From CAZEKB01 sp964512225 (lineage in GTDB: Bacteria > Myxococcota_A > UBA796 > UBA9615), in NCBI GenBank assembly GCA_964512225.1, contig CAZEKB010000031.1:3033-67032 (forward strand): 64,000 nt of DNA. The letters run 5' to 3'. Positions within the stretch are counted from its first letter, which is position 1; every line of letters begins with the position of its first letter. The notes beneath the pieces are model-generated. The model made no database searches and was not told the DNA's origin. It worked only from the letters and a program-made list of their open reading frames with translations. Shown here one piece after another: positions 37,301 through 46,036 of the stretch. Made by a program: the position numbers and the translations under genes.

Positions 37301-38735
37301 CCCGCAGGAGGTCTACCCGGACTACAGCCTCGTGACCCAGGACGTGAAGGTTCACGGCGCGTGGGTCCGCAACGCGATGCTGATCCCGATCATCGACGTC
37401 GGCAACGTCTCCCTCACGCACATCGGCGTGAACTTCGGCTTCTTCTTCGCCACGTCCGACGCCCTCGACACCAACGCGCTGTCGATCGTGGGGTTCGCGG
37501 GTGAGGACCTCATGCTCTGGGGCCGCTACACCAACAAGACCTTCTTCCCGGAGTTCTACGCCGGCGGCCTGATCCGGAAGATCAAGTTCGACTACGGCTT
37601 CAACCTCGACGAGGACGGGTCCAACCTCACCACGGACGACCAGTTCCTCGCCGACATCAAGGGCGGGTACCTCGTCGGCGGCGGGTTCGTCGGCCTGAAC
37701 TTCCCCATCTCGCGGTTCGTCTCCCTCGACATCAATACGTTCCAGTTCGGCATCGGCTACATGGGCGTCACGGACGGCAAGCAGCCCCGGCCGATCCGGC
37801 ACCGCGGCAACCAGAACGTGACGTTCAGCCTCCGGTCCATGGGCCTGCGGGGCGGCCGCGAGCGCATCAACCCGCGGGGCGGCTTCTCGCTGTCGCTGGG
37901 GTGGTCGCCGAGCTTCACGATCCCGCTGAACCGGGCCTCCGCCGGCGTCGACGTGGACGACGGACAGGTCTTCAAGTCGTACTTCTACAACGCCTTCGAG
38001 TTGAGCTGGGTCAACTACATCAAGATGCCGTGGAAGAGCCCGAAGAGCGGGTCCGACCTCGAGCACACGCTGCAGGTCGAGCTCCAGCTGGGGCTCATCG
38101 ACCGCAACGTGCCCTACGCCGACGAGATCCGCGGCGGCGGCGGCGGCGGCTCGATCAATACGAGCAACCCGTACGCGCGCAACGCCAGCTTCACGGGGTA
38201 CGAGCCGTGGTCGCTCTCGGGGGAGAGCGTCGCGATGGTCAACCTGCAGTACCGGTTCCCCCTCGCGCGGCAGATCGACAAGAAGGTCGGCCCCATCTAC
38301 TTCGAGTCGGTGTACATGCAGCTGTTCACGACGATCGGGAACTTCTGGTCCTACACGCTCGACGACAGCGCCCGCACCACGAACCTGTTCGGCGAGCGCG
38401 TCCTCGCCGACGAAGACGACCGCGTCGGCGGCGGGCTGGACCGGCCCGGGACCGGCATCAAGCGGGAGTTCCCCGGGATGATCGCGTCCGAGAACGGCAA
38501 CTACATCCTGGTCGACAGCGGCGTGGAGGTCCGGGTGGCGGCGATGCTCTTCAACCGCAGCCAGTGGCACTCCTTCTTCCGCATCTCGCAGGGCTGGATG
38601 CCGGTCTCCGGCCGCGGCGACGTGGACGGCGACGACGTCTACACGAACTCGAGCGACCCCACGCTCAACACCCAGAGCGACGAGCGCGAGCCCGCAGGCT
38701 TCCGCTTCTACCTCGGCATCGGCAGCAGCTGGTAA
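34380..38735 (+). CDS. peptidase MA-like / TolB propeller / OmpA / outer-membrane barrel fusion
   Basis: ATG 34380 is preferred over ATG 34362 because GAGG precedes it at suitable distance and it opens a clean signal peptide; 1451 residues. Residues about 40 to 330: gluzincin with H149-E-F-A-H153 and E215 in WVEGGAEYY, as in peptidase MA/M1-like folds. About 455 to 690: TolB/PD40 propeller blades (WSPDG at about 459, 582 and 630). DADLDGIPDASDACP near 707 is a thrombospondin-3-like calcium motif. About 754 to 875: OmpA peptidoglycan-binding domain (GGHTDSQGDDEYNLDLSQQR). The last 550 residues are barrel-like strands ending in Trp. All four parts look intact. Confidence 0.8.
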   Translation: MLSPRARLLRFLVALAVAVSFTAVSAPDAEAKLAFFRNYPDLNWKVIKTEHFNVFYPVSKNLEKTTHPINAEFTARKTAFIAEEMYPLICGQFNYYLDETVNIVMLDQTDSLTGYTVPNFDWIVVSARHSDYLWRLRGHHDWLRNVMYHEFAHVVSLKADQVYAEESFGVVVSASWNSGKNLKPAGAAEEAPPLSGASMSAGAFFGTGDPWFWVEGGAEYYTDVAGINTWTANRDMRMRMDILEGTALNFDDMADYQGSNGGFDGNRHYLSGYSFALYLEERFGEGVYQSFALKRAEQGWSPNFLNVIEDTLNISADDLYADWQAWAKEKYGKVRDDIMADPAIGEPAMDSFDYWEEPDPAGRERTKWVRTLDGGDRYKWRRDREKDGMYQFAPRFSPEGDRYAWINGRGISVSHRSEGDLRPFNPDLVARRGDDEVDALWAKVNKGFSLPSAGDSAYDWSPDGKKIVFACDEEYRMTKVEGKMPEFSRRAVNADGYNWHTLCVWDFAKQQERAEALMLETFEESPYLDDLERLEKLKRGLPAKAPKKAKGKKARRHWIDWAGVDGVWEFDFVPGNHRRIQDPAWSPDGRTIAVSKYNDGTQNLWVIDVESGDGRALTEFTDGTRIEQIDWSPDGSEIVFGAYRWNQNDIYVIGADGGDFRPVTKDKFEDREPSWGDDGMIYFSSDRVGGIFNIFRINPGLTPGVPDADLDGIPDASDACPAEPETVNLYKDTDGCPDDIPVRATADRIELDEKIFFELDKAVIKEESFELLNAVARVMLDNPQVLKVEIGGHTDSQGDDEYNLDLSQQRAEAVVAYLTEQGVGSERLEAKGYGAGTPLRDLRAELKQIRDKEEKLRTEQEIHAANRRVEMLIKAQERVTSELTASEKAGFENADAGCGQDSEAQRLENAYLVQLTNVVGGAFWPSRTPSGHLFYSHYTAYGWKPWGLHCKSFFNKVVDDTSLVIAPEDYGVDVPQEVYPDYSLVTQDVKVHGAWVRNAMLIPIIDVGNVSLTHIGVNFGFFFATSDALDTNALSIVGFAGEDLMLWGRYTNKTFFPEFYAGGLIRKIKFDYGFNLDEDGSNLTTDDQFLADIKGGYLVGGGFVGLNFPISRFVSLDINTFQFGIGYMGVTDGKQPRPIRHRGNQNVTFSLRSMGLRGGRERINPRGGFSLSLGWSPSFTIPLNRASAGVDVDDGQVFKSYFYNAFELSWVNYIKMPWKSPKSGSDLEHTLQVELQLGLIDRNVPYADEIRGGGGGGSINTSNPYARNASFTGYEPWSLSGESVAMVNLQYRFPLARQIDKKVGPIYFESVYMQLFTTIGNFWSYTLDDSARTTNLFGERVLADEDDRVGGGLDRPGTGIKREFPGMIASENGNYILVDSGVEVRVAAMLFNRSQWHSFFRISQGWMPVSGRGDVDGDDVYTNSSDPTLNTQSDEREPAGFRFYLGIGSSW

Positions 38736-38755
38736 GGCCGAGGAGGGAACCGATC

Positions 38756-40357
38756 ATGAACAAGACCTTCTCCATCTCCTGGGTCGCGGTCGCCGCCGGG
38801 GCGCTCCTCGCCCTCCCGAGCTGTGCCCGCGACACCGGCGAAGCGGGCGTCAAGCCCATCGGCGTCGGCTTCGATCCCGGCGAGCTGTTCCAGGGCCCCG
38901 AGCCCCGCGGCGGCATCATCGACACGGCGCTCGTGCAGATGCGCGGGACCAACCTCGACCTCGGCGTCACCGGGTTCTTCGGCTCGGCGGGCGCGTTCGT
39001 CGACCCGGACAGCGACCCGTTCGACGCGGTCCTGGCCTTCTCGTACCTCTTCTCCCCCGCCATCACGGCGGCCGACGAGTACCAGCTCGTCTCGCCCAAG
39101 GGGCCGGACGTCACGGATGCCTGCTTCGCGCAGATCTCCAACCGGGGTCCGCTCGGGAGCTTCCGCACCGTCGACATCGGCGACCGGATGGTCATCGGGA
39201 ACCAGGCGGAGGACGTCCTCGAGCGCTCCGAGCTGATCATGGCCCGGAACCCCCAGGACTACCCGACGAACACCACGAACGTGTTCATCTACTACATCGG
39301 CGTCGACGGCTTCCGGCCCACCGGCTCCGTGCTGCAGCAGAAGAACTGGTCCTTCGGCGAGGAGATCTTCCTCCACTTCGACGGCGGCCTGCCCCCCGAG
39401 GGGGCCCCGGTGGCGTCGATCCCGCTGCCCAGCAACTCGGTCGGCGACGGCGACCCGTGGGTCCAGGGCCCCGAGGAGCTCGGCGGCATCCTCATCAGCA
39501 ACCTGGAGGACGGCGACGACGCCCAGCCGGTGCGCTACGACCCCACGGTGGCCGGGCTCCCGAGCTTCACGGGCGGCGACGGCGTCCTCCACGTGAGCTG
39601 GGACCCGCCCTCCGACGACGCGCCCCAGGACGACATCGAGCGCGCCTCGGTGGTGACGATCGACATCAAGCTCCTGTCGGCCGACGTCGAGGGCGAGCTG
39701 CTGGACGACGGCCAGACCTGCAACCCGATGGAGGTCCTGGAGGTCACCGGCACGCGCGACGACGCGTGGCAGACGGCGTACGAGGACATGAAGACGCGCT
39801 GGTGCGACCAGCCGAGCCGCACCGACCAGCCGTGGACGGGCTTCGAGCCCGATCCGGAGATCGGGAACGACGAGCACGGCGAGCACTACTACATGCTCGA
39901 CGGCGACGGACAGGCCGTGGCGGACACCTGCCACGACGGCGAGGACAACGACGACGACGGCACCTGCGACGAGGGCGGCTGCGAGGGCGCGGACGGCGTC
40001 TGGCTCGGGCCCGACCCCCACTGCGCGCGCCACACCTACCGGGCCGCCACCTGCGGGTCGGACAGCCGCTGCTACGACGTGGGCGGCGATCGATCCGGCG
40101 ACGGGCACATGGGGGATCTGATCTGCACGGCCGTGGATGCCGATGGATCGTTCACAGTGTCCGCAGAAGAACTCGCGACCCTGACGGATCGCGTGAACAT
40201 GGACGAAGTCGCGGGCGTGGTGGTCGCGGTCTCGCGCACGGCCGAGCGCCTCATCGAGGTGCCGCTGGTCCGCAACGTCATCGGCAACGCCGAGGACAAC
40301 AACCCCGTCCGGTTCCGCGCCTCGCAGGTCGTGTTCGCCCGGCTCGAGCACGAGTAG
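38756..40357 (+). CDS. lipoprotein of the barrel operon, unknown function
   Basis: 533 residues, AGGAGG at 38740-38745 before ATG 38756. Signal peptide ending LALPSC (Cys23). Mostly beta, with paired Cys in the second half and one CHDGEDNDDDGTCDEGGC calcium-type unit near residue 400, related to the tandem units of the next lipoprotein. A final domain (VAGVVVAVSRTAERLIEV) looks like a small beta sandwich. Twenty bases after the fusion gene and 15 before the next lipoprotein, so co-transcribed. Probably a surface or periplasmic partner of the large fusion protein. Confidence 0.7.
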   Translation: MNKTFSISWVAVAAGALLALPSCARDTGEAGVKPIGVGFDPGELFQGPEPRGGIIDTALVQMRGTNLDLGVTGFFGSAGAFVDPDSDPFDAVLAFSYLFSPAITAADEYQLVSPKGPDVTDACFAQISNRGPLGSFRTVDIGDRMVIGNQAEDVLERSELIMARNPQDYPTNTTNVFIYYIGVDGFRPTGSVLQQKNWSFGEEIFLHFDGGLPPEGAPVASIPLPSNSVGDGDPWVQGPEELGGILISNLEDGDDAQPVRYDPTVAGLPSFTGGDGVLHVSWDPPSDDAPQDDIERASVVTIDIKLLSADVEGELLDDGQTCNPMEVLEVTGTRDDAWQTAYEDMKTRWCDQPSRTDQPWTGFEPDPEIGNDEHGEHYYMLDGDGQAVADTCHDGEDNDDDGTCDEGGCEGADGVWLGPDPHCARHTYRAATCGSDSRCYDVGGDRSGDGHMGDLICTAVDADGSFTVSAEELATLTDRVNMDEVAGVVVAVSRTAERLIEVPLVRNVIGNAEDNNPVRFRASQVVFARLEHE

Positions 40358-40372
40358 GCAGAGGTACGAACG

Positions 40373-43300
40373 ATGAAGAACCTCCTCACCCGCATCCTCC
40401 CCGCCGCCGCGCTCGTGCCCGTCCTGGGCCTGTCCGGCTGCGCGTGCATCGAAGCGCTCGAGAGCGAGCCCTACTACGACGGCGTGGGCCCCACGATCAC
40501 CGAGGTGTCCCCGGAGTTCGAGAACGGGAACATCGGCGGCACGATCCTCCTCAGCCGCCCGGGTTGGGATCCCGAGGGCAACGAGGACGACGCGACGCTG
40601 CTCGCGGCCGCGCGCGTGACCCTGGACGTGGAAGACCTGGACGCGGACGACTGCCCCAGCCCGACCGTCGTATTCGGCAGCCGCAACGCCCACATCCTGT
40701 TCGTGGACAACGGTCGCGTGGACGTCCTGCCCCCGCCGGGCCCCCTGCGCGGCGGCGCCGTGGACGTATCCATCGCCTGCCCCGACGGCATCAGCGTCCT
40801 GGAGGACGGCTACGACTACGCGCTCGGCGAGATCGTCGGGGACGAGATCGGTCGGCGACTCGAGCCGCTGTTCGACGACGAGTACGCCTCGTTCGTCATG
40901 TACTACCAGGCCGAGCCCTGGATCAACTGGCCCGAGATCGTCGGGTACGGCTTCTTCTACAACCAGCCCGCACCCCGCGCGTCCATGTTCTACGGGTCGG
41001 ACGCGCCGCTGTCCTACGGCGCCGGGGACCCCGAGGTCACCCGCATCGCCCCCCCGATGATCCCGGAGCTCGAGTTCGAGAGCCCCGAGCAGGGCGACCG
41101 CATCAGCGGCGGCGACAACCTCACCTTCTTCCGCGAGCGCCGCACCGGCGACATCGCGACCTCCCCGCTCGCCCTCGCGGCCCGCAAGCGCGAGTCGACC
41201 TTCGGCGACGGCCCGGAGCCCCACGGCGGCCAGGTCCAGAACAACGAAGGCGCCTGGATGGTGGTGGACCACCAGGAGAACGGCGAGCGCAAGAAGCGCT
41301 ACCTCCGCGTCGGTCAGGAGACCGGCATGTGGTGCGAGTTCAACGACCACCCCGACTGCGACGCCGACGCCGAGCACGTCAACCACACCCGCATCGCCAT
41401 CGACAACACGTGGACCTGGTTCACGCCGGACACGCCCGAGGGTGCCTTCGTGGGCCAGTACGCCGAGGAGGTGGACGAGCACGTCCAGTACCTGGAGGCG
41501 ATCGAGGGCGGCTGCGACCCGGCCACCGACGTGAACGAGTGCGACCCGGGCTTCACCCTCCCGTCCGGCACGTACGAGGACGTCCTCTTCTGCCGCAGCT
41601 TCGACCAGCTGGACGACTTCCCGTTCGAGCCCGACGGCTTCTGCATCCCGCTGGAGCGCGTGCCCAGCGTGGAGATCGAGCAGGGCACGAACTTCGTCGA
41701 CCTGCCCGAGCGCATCGTCGGCGTCTGGACCCGCGACTCGGAGAACTCGTTCTACGACGGCTTCGCCGGCATCGGCGACAACGCCATGCCCCTCGACTTC
41801 CCGGTGTTCGTGTCCTACACGGGCGGCTTCCAGGACGGCGAGATCGTGCCCGGCAAGAACGTCGAGATGGTCATCCCCGAGGATCTCCCCGAGCCCGGGA
41901 CCGAGGAGTTCGACGAGTTCCCGTACCTGCGCGCTCCCGCCATCAACTTCGACTCGTGGTTCGGCACGGGCAGCGACTTCCAGCAGAAGTGGGGCTTCCC
42001 GGCCGATCTGAGCCGGGAGCGCCGCGAGGCGGGCGCCCCCCTGTTCACGGACAAGGCCTGGCGCTTCACCATCCCGCAGGGGCACGACGGGGACGGCTTC
42101 GGCGATACGTTCGTGCTCGTCACCCTCGAGGTCATCGATCTCGACTTCACGGGCGTGGGCAACCGGACCGTGTGGAAGACGTCGCTGTGGGCCTGGGCCG
42201 ACGACGAGGTCATCACGGTGCCGGAGTCCTTCCTGCAGTCCCTGCCGGAGATCGCCGACATCACCCGGCCCGACAGCGAGGAGCAGCTGGGAGAGAACCT
42301 GCTCGGCTCCGTGAGCATGGAGGTCCACCGGATCATCGGCTGGCGCATCGGCGACGACTTCCGGGACCAGCAGGCCCGCGCGATCGTCGATCTGCAGACG
42401 ATCTCGTCCTACTACTTCCACAACCAGAACAGCTGCACGGACGAGATCGACAACGACGGCGACGGCGACGTGGACCAGGCCGACTCGGCCTGCCGCGATC
42501 CCGAGGCGGTGCACGAGTCGACCGAGTGCCAGGACGGCGAGGACAACGACAACGACGGCTTCATCGACGAAGACGATCCCGACTGCCGGACGATCGCGGA
42601 CGAGCCTTCGACGTACGACTCCGACGATACGAGCGAGGGCGCGACCTGCTCCGACGAGCTCGACAACGACGGGGACGGCTGGACGGACCTCGAAGACCCG
42701 GGCTGCGTGGACGCCCAGGGGAACACCGAGGGCGGCTTCGACTACACGGTCGACTGCAACAACTCGGTCGACGACGACTACGACGGGCTGATCGACGGGC
42801 AGGACCCGGGCTGCGAGACCGCCGAGGACGAGGGCGAGGACGGGGCCACGGACACGTGCAACGACGGCCTCGACAACGACGAGGACGGCTGGATCGACGG
42901 CCTGGACATCGCCTGCGTCCCGGGCGCCGCGCTCGGCAGCGAAGCCGCGCCGCACTCCCCGAGGCTCGGTGAGGTCGATACCCCCACGGACGACCGCGAG
43001 ATCGAGTGCTCCGACTTCCGCGTCGAGGGCGGCCAGGTCTTCCCCCTGGACAACACGGACGAGGACCCGCTCGCCAACGCCGACGATCCCGAGTGCGCCT
43101 GGGGCGGCGACGACAGCGAGACGACCCCCGCGCTCGAGTGCGCCAACCTGATCGACGACGACGGCGACGGCTGGATCGACAGCGAGGACGCCCAGTGCTT
43201 CCTCAACCCGGCGTCGGAGTCGAGCGGCGGCGGCTCGAGCGGCAACTGCAGCGACGGCGAGGACAACGACAACGACGGTTGGATCGACTCGCTGGACCCG

Positions 43301-43444
43301 AGCTGCGCGACCGCGGGCGACTTCGAGCTCGGTCGCAACAACAACCTCGAGTGCAACGACAACGTCGACAACGACGAAGACGGGGACATCGACAACGCGG
43401 ACGCGGACTGCCCCTCGGGCAAGGACGCGCACGAAGACCGGTAG
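40373..43444 (+). CDS. lipoprotein with eight or nine C-terminal Cys-DNDGDG repeats
   Basis: 1023 residues, signal peptide ending GLSGC (Cys23). About 660 residues of unassigned beta-rich sequence come first. From about residue 685 to the end there are eight clear units of the form C-x-D-x-x-DNDGDGxxDxxDxxC (for example CSDELDNDGDGWTDLEDPGC) and one degenerate unit. Each has an Asp-rich loop typical of calcium binding and two Cys. Such tandem units are frequent in Myxococcota surface proteins. No sorting tail follows; the protein ends just after the last unit. Likely a calcium-stabilised stalk exposed at the surface. Confidence 0.75.
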   Translation: MKNLLTRILPAAALVPVLGLSGCACIEALESEPYYDGVGPTITEVSPEFENGNIGGTILLSRPGWDPEGNEDDATLLAAARVTLDVEDLDADDCPSPTVVFGSRNAHILFVDNGRVDVLPPPGPLRGGAVDVSIACPDGISVLEDGYDYALGEIVGDEIGRRLEPLFDDEYASFVMYYQAEPWINWPEIVGYGFFYNQPAPRASMFYGSDAPLSYGAGDPEVTRIAPPMIPELEFESPEQGDRISGGDNLTFFRERRTGDIATSPLALAARKRESTFGDGPEPHGGQVQNNEGAWMVVDHQENGERKKRYLRVGQETGMWCEFNDHPDCDADAEHVNHTRIAIDNTWTWFTPDTPEGAFVGQYAEEVDEHVQYLEAIEGGCDPATDVNECDPGFTLPSGTYEDVLFCRSFDQLDDFPFEPDGFCIPLERVPSVEIEQGTNFVDLPERIVGVWTRDSENSFYDGFAGIGDNAMPLDFPVFVSYTGGFQDGEIVPGKNVEMVIPEDLPEPGTEEFDEFPYLRAPAINFDSWFGTGSDFQQKWGFPADLSRERREAGAPLFTDKAWRFTIPQGHDGDGFGDTFVLVTLEVIDLDFTGVGNRTVWKTSLWAWADDEVITVPESFLQSLPEIADITRPDSEEQLGENLLGSVSMEVHRIIGWRIGDDFRDQQARAIVDLQTISSYYFHNQNSCTDEIDNDGDGDVDQADSACRDPEAVHESTECQDGEDNDNDGFIDEDDPDCRTIADEPSTYDSDDTSEGATCSDELDNDGDGWTDLEDPGCVDAQGNTEGGFDYTVDCNNSVDDDYDGLIDGQDPGCETAEDEGEDGATDTCNDGLDNDEDGWIDGLDIACVPGAALGSEAAPHSPRLGEVDTPTDDREIECSDFRVEGGQVFPLDNTDEDPLANADDPECAWGGDDSETTPALECANLIDDDGDGWIDSEDAQCFLNPASESSGGGSSGNCSDGEDNDNDGWIDSLDPSCATAGDFELGRNNNLECNDNVDNDEDGDIDNADADCPSGKDAHEDR

Positions 43445-43462
43445 GCGCCCCGACCCCCGCCG

Positions 43463-44743
43463 ATGAGCGGCTCCCGCAGACTCCTCCTCCGCAACGTCGG
43501 AGAGCTGGTCACGTGCGACCCCGACCGCGGCGACGGTCCGCTCGGGGTGGTGCGTCGCGCGGCCGTGCTCTGTGAAGGTGGCCGGATCGTCTACGCCGGG
43601 CCCGAGTCCGAGCTCCCGGCCCTGGGCGACGCCGAGCCGCTGACCCTGGACATCGACGGCTGCGTCGCGATGCCGGGGCTGATCGACTGCCACACTCACC
43701 TCGTCTTCGCGGGCGACCGGCTCGGCGACTTCCAGGCCCGGCTCGGAGGATCGACGTACGGCGCCCTCGCCGAGTCGGGCGGGGGGATCCTGTCGACGGT
43801 GCGGGCGACCCGCGCGGCGTCGGACGAGCTCCTGCTGGATCTCTGCGAGTCCCGAGCGGAGGCGGCGACCGCCCACGGCGTGACCACGATCGAGGTCAAG
43901 TCCGGCTACGGCCTCGACAAGCGGCACGAGCTTCGGCTGCTCCGCACGGTCGGGGCCTGCGACAAGCGCTCGATCCCCGATCTCGTCCCCACGTTCCTGG
44001 GGGCTCACAGCTTCCCGGTGGAGGCCCGTCGCTCGGCGGCGGCGCGGCAGGCCTACGTCGATCGGGTCGTCTACGAGATGCTGCCCCTGGTGGCCGAGCA
44101 GAACCTCGCCCGGTTCTGCGACGTGTTCATCGAGGAGGGCGTCTTCTCCCTGGACGAGGGCCGCAAGGTCCTGGAGACCGCCCGGGACCTCGGCCTGGGG
44201 CTGAAGGTCCACGCCGAGCAGATGAGTCGCACCGGGGGCGCGGCGCTGGCCGCCGAGCTCGGCGCCGTTTCCGCGGAGCACCTCGAGCACGCGACCCCCG
44301 AGGACCTCCGTGCGCTCGCCGACGCGGGGGTGGTGGCGGTGCTCCTCCCGGGCGCGTCGTTCTTCCTCCGGGACGGGTTCGCGGACGCGGCGCCGTTCAG
44401 GGAGGCGGGCGTGCGCGTGGCGCTGGCGACGGACTGCAACCCGGGGACGTCGCCCACGGTGAACCTCCCGCTGATGGCGCAGATGGGCGTCCTGGGCTGC
44501 GAGATGACGATCGAGGAGGCGATCCTCGGGATCACCACCCACGCCGCCGCGGCCCTGGGGCTCCAGGACGACCGCGGGATGCTCCGCGCGGGCATGCGCG
44601 CGGACCTCGCGCTGCTGCGCTGTCGGGACGCGCGCGAGCTCGTGTACCACCTCGGCGCGTCGCTCTGCACGGGGCTGGTCAAGGACGGCACCTACCACCG
44701 CATCGAGTCGCCGCGCCCGGCCACGGTGCGCCGCCCGCACTGA
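43463..44743 (+). CDS. hutI: imidazolonepropionase
   Basis: 426 residues, the usual HutI length. Family motifs in order: MPGLIDCHTHLVFAGDR (metal His pair), EVKSGYGLD, FLGAHSFP, KVHAEQMS and ATDCNPGTSPT. The enzyme opens the imidazolone ring in histidine breakdown. It starts 18 bases after the envelope lipoprotein gene and no other hut gene (hutH, hutU) is in the window, so it is either an unrelated passenger of the operon or separated from its pathway. Ends 90 bases before tatA. Confidence 0.9.
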   Translation: MSGSRRLLLRNVGELVTCDPDRGDGPLGVVRRAAVLCEGGRIVYAGPESELPALGDAEPLTLDIDGCVAMPGLIDCHTHLVFAGDRLGDFQARLGGSTYGALAESGGGILSTVRATRAASDELLLDLCESRAEAATAHGVTTIEVKSGYGLDKRHELRLLRTVGACDKRSIPDLVPTFLGAHSFPVEARRSAAARQAYVDRVVYEMLPLVAEQNLARFCDVFIEEGVFSLDEGRKVLETARDLGLGLKVHAEQMSRTGGAALAAELGAVSAEHLEHATPEDLRALADAGVVAVLLPGASFFLRDGFADAAPFREAGVRVALATDCNPGTSPTVNLPLMAQMGVLGCEMTIEEAILGITTHAAAALGLQDDRGMLRAGMRADLALLRCRDARELVYHLGASLCTGLVKDGTYHRIESPRPATVRRPH

Positions 44744-44752
44744 CGGCGCGGG

Positions 44753-44780
44753 TTGCGTCGGGCTTGCGTGCCACTACACT
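44753..44780 (+). promoter_or_regulatory. sigma70-like promoter for tatA
   Basis: TTGCGT (44753-44758) and TACACT (44775-44780) are separated by 16 bases. The start codon of tatA lies 53 bases further on, behind a GAGAGAGA ribosome binding site. Confidence 0.45.
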
Positions 44781-44833
44781 AGCCACGGGTATCGGGACGT
44801 GATCGGCGCCCCGAACCCCGACCGGAGAGAGAC

Positions 44834-45055
44834 ATGATCGCCGCCCTGCTCCCCACCCTCGGCCCCCTCGAGCTCGGCCTCCTGGTTCTGATCATCCTGA
44901 TCTTCTTCGGCGTCGGAAAGCTCCCGGAGGTCGGCAAGGCGCTCGGCCAGTCGCTCAAGTCGTTCAAGGACGCCCAGAAGGACGAAGCCCTCGACGTCAC
45001 GAACACCACCGCCGAGCTGGACGAAGCCCCCGCGCGAGACACCGAGACCGCCTGA
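44834..45055 (+). CDS. tatA: TatA/E-type twin-arginine translocase subunit
   Basis: 73 residues: a hydrophobic helix (LGLLVLIILIFF) followed by FGVGKLPEVGKALGQSLKSFK, the amphipathic-helix signature of TatA/TatE with the conserved F-G hinge, then an acidic tail. TatA forms the pore-like assembly of the Tat export system in the inner membrane. tatB and tatC are not in the window. Own promoter candidate upstream. Convergent with the gene ending at 45068, only 12 bases away. Confidence 0.9.
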   Translation: MIAALLPTLGPLELGLLVLIILIFFGVGKLPEVGKALGQSLKSFKDAQKDEALDVTNTTAELDEAPARDTETA

Positions 45056-45067
45056 CGCTCGCCCGGG

Positions 45068-46036
45068 TCACGTCGGCCCGTCGGCCATCCAGGAGTCGAG
45101 CCCCGCCGCGATCGCGTCGAGGTCGATGTCGACCTTGCCCCCCTCGACCTCACGCACGCTGGTCCCCCCCGGGGTGACGTAGTGCGTGGGTGTGTCGAAC
45201 ACCTCTTCGGGCAGGCCCCGCCCTTCGATCAGCTCTCGGGCTCCCTCTCGCACCTCGTCCTTGAGCGTCCGCGTGACCGCGGCCCGACGCAGCTCCGGAA
45301 GCATCAGGTGCGGGAGCACCGACAGCGCGATGTCGATGGGCGTGAAGGGGTTGAGGGCGATGGCGACCTTCACCCGGTAGCGCGTGACCCAGCGGGGGTG
45401 GCGGAATACGAGCGTCAGGATCTCGCCGTTCGTGGGGCGCATCGCCGAGATGCGGACGACGTCGCGCTCCGTGATGATCGGGTTGTTCAGGAGGTTCGCG
45501 ATCACTCCGGGGTGGCGGTCGAACAGGAGGCGATCGAGCTCGAGCCGGTTCCTCGCCCGCGCCATCGCCTTGCGCCGACCGAGCGCCATGTCCGGCATGT
45601 GCTTGTTCTCGGACCTCGGGTCGGTGGCTCCCTCGGTGCGCCCGGTGAGGGACTCGGGCGAGAGCAGCATCCGGGCCACGGTGGACAGCTCTCGACGCTG
45701 GGCGAGCTCGTAGATCCGGCGCGCCCGCTCATACCCCAGGGACGTGAGGAGGGGACGCGTCGTCGTCAGGTCGATGAGGACCTCCTGGGCCGCCAGGTCC
45801 CGACGGATCGAGCGGGCGAGGATCCCCGAGAGCAGCGCCACGGAGAGGTGCGCGTCGAACTTGCGGAGCCGGTGAACCAGGGCCTGCGACCGCATCGGCC
45901 GGTCGGTGATCTTCAGGAGCCGGTCGACGAACCGGTCCGTCGCGCCGCCCGCCACGCGGTCCAGATACTCGCGGAAGACGTCGAGCAGCGCCTGGCGAGC
46001 GGCGTCGAGCTCCGGCGATGCCTCCGACGGTCTCAT
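45068..46036 (-). CDS. helical-repeat protein coupled to pyrF (DUF2336-like)
   Basis: 322 residues, soluble and mostly helical. The segment from about 170 to 260 (VIANLLNNPIITERDVVRIS ... HPRWVTRYRVKVAIALNP) has HEAT-like helical units of the kind seen in DUF2336 and related deltaproteobacterial proteins. A conserved YVTPGGT tail precedes a final acidic helix. ATG 46036 overlaps the pyrF stop (ATGA), so translation is coupled. Role unknown; the link with pyrF may only be positional. Confidence 0.65.
   Translation of the reverse strand: MRPSEASPELDAARQALLDVFREYLDRVAGGATDRFVDRLLKITDRPMRSQALVHRLRKFDAHLSVALLSGILARSIRRDLAAQEVLIDLTTTRPLLTSLGYERARRIYELAQRRELSTVARMLLSPESLTGRTEGATDPRSENKHMPDMALGRRKAMARARNRLELDRLLFDRHPGVIANLLNNPIITERDVVRISAMRPTNGEILTLVFRHPRWVTRYRVKVAIALNPFTPIDIALSVLPHLMLPELRRAAVTRTLKDEVREGARELIEGRGLPEEVFDTPTHYVTPGGTSVREVEGGKVDIDLDAIAAGLDSWMADGPT

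Noticed and set aside
34254..38570. 1438-codon open frame on the minus strand
   Set aside because: Antisense of the peptidase-propeller-OmpA-barrel gene; Val/Asp/Glu/Arg-biased with no motif.
42430..43440. DNA repeat array
   Set aside because: The periodicity is a protein repeat (Cys-DNDGDG units) with variable DNA sequence, not a mobile or CRISPR repeat.
38708..44740. 2010-codon open frame on the minus strand
   Set aside because: It lies opposite four convincing plus-strand genes with signal peptides, ribosome binding sites and known motifs, and its translation is rich in repeated Val/Arg/Glu typical of antisense of GC-rich genes.
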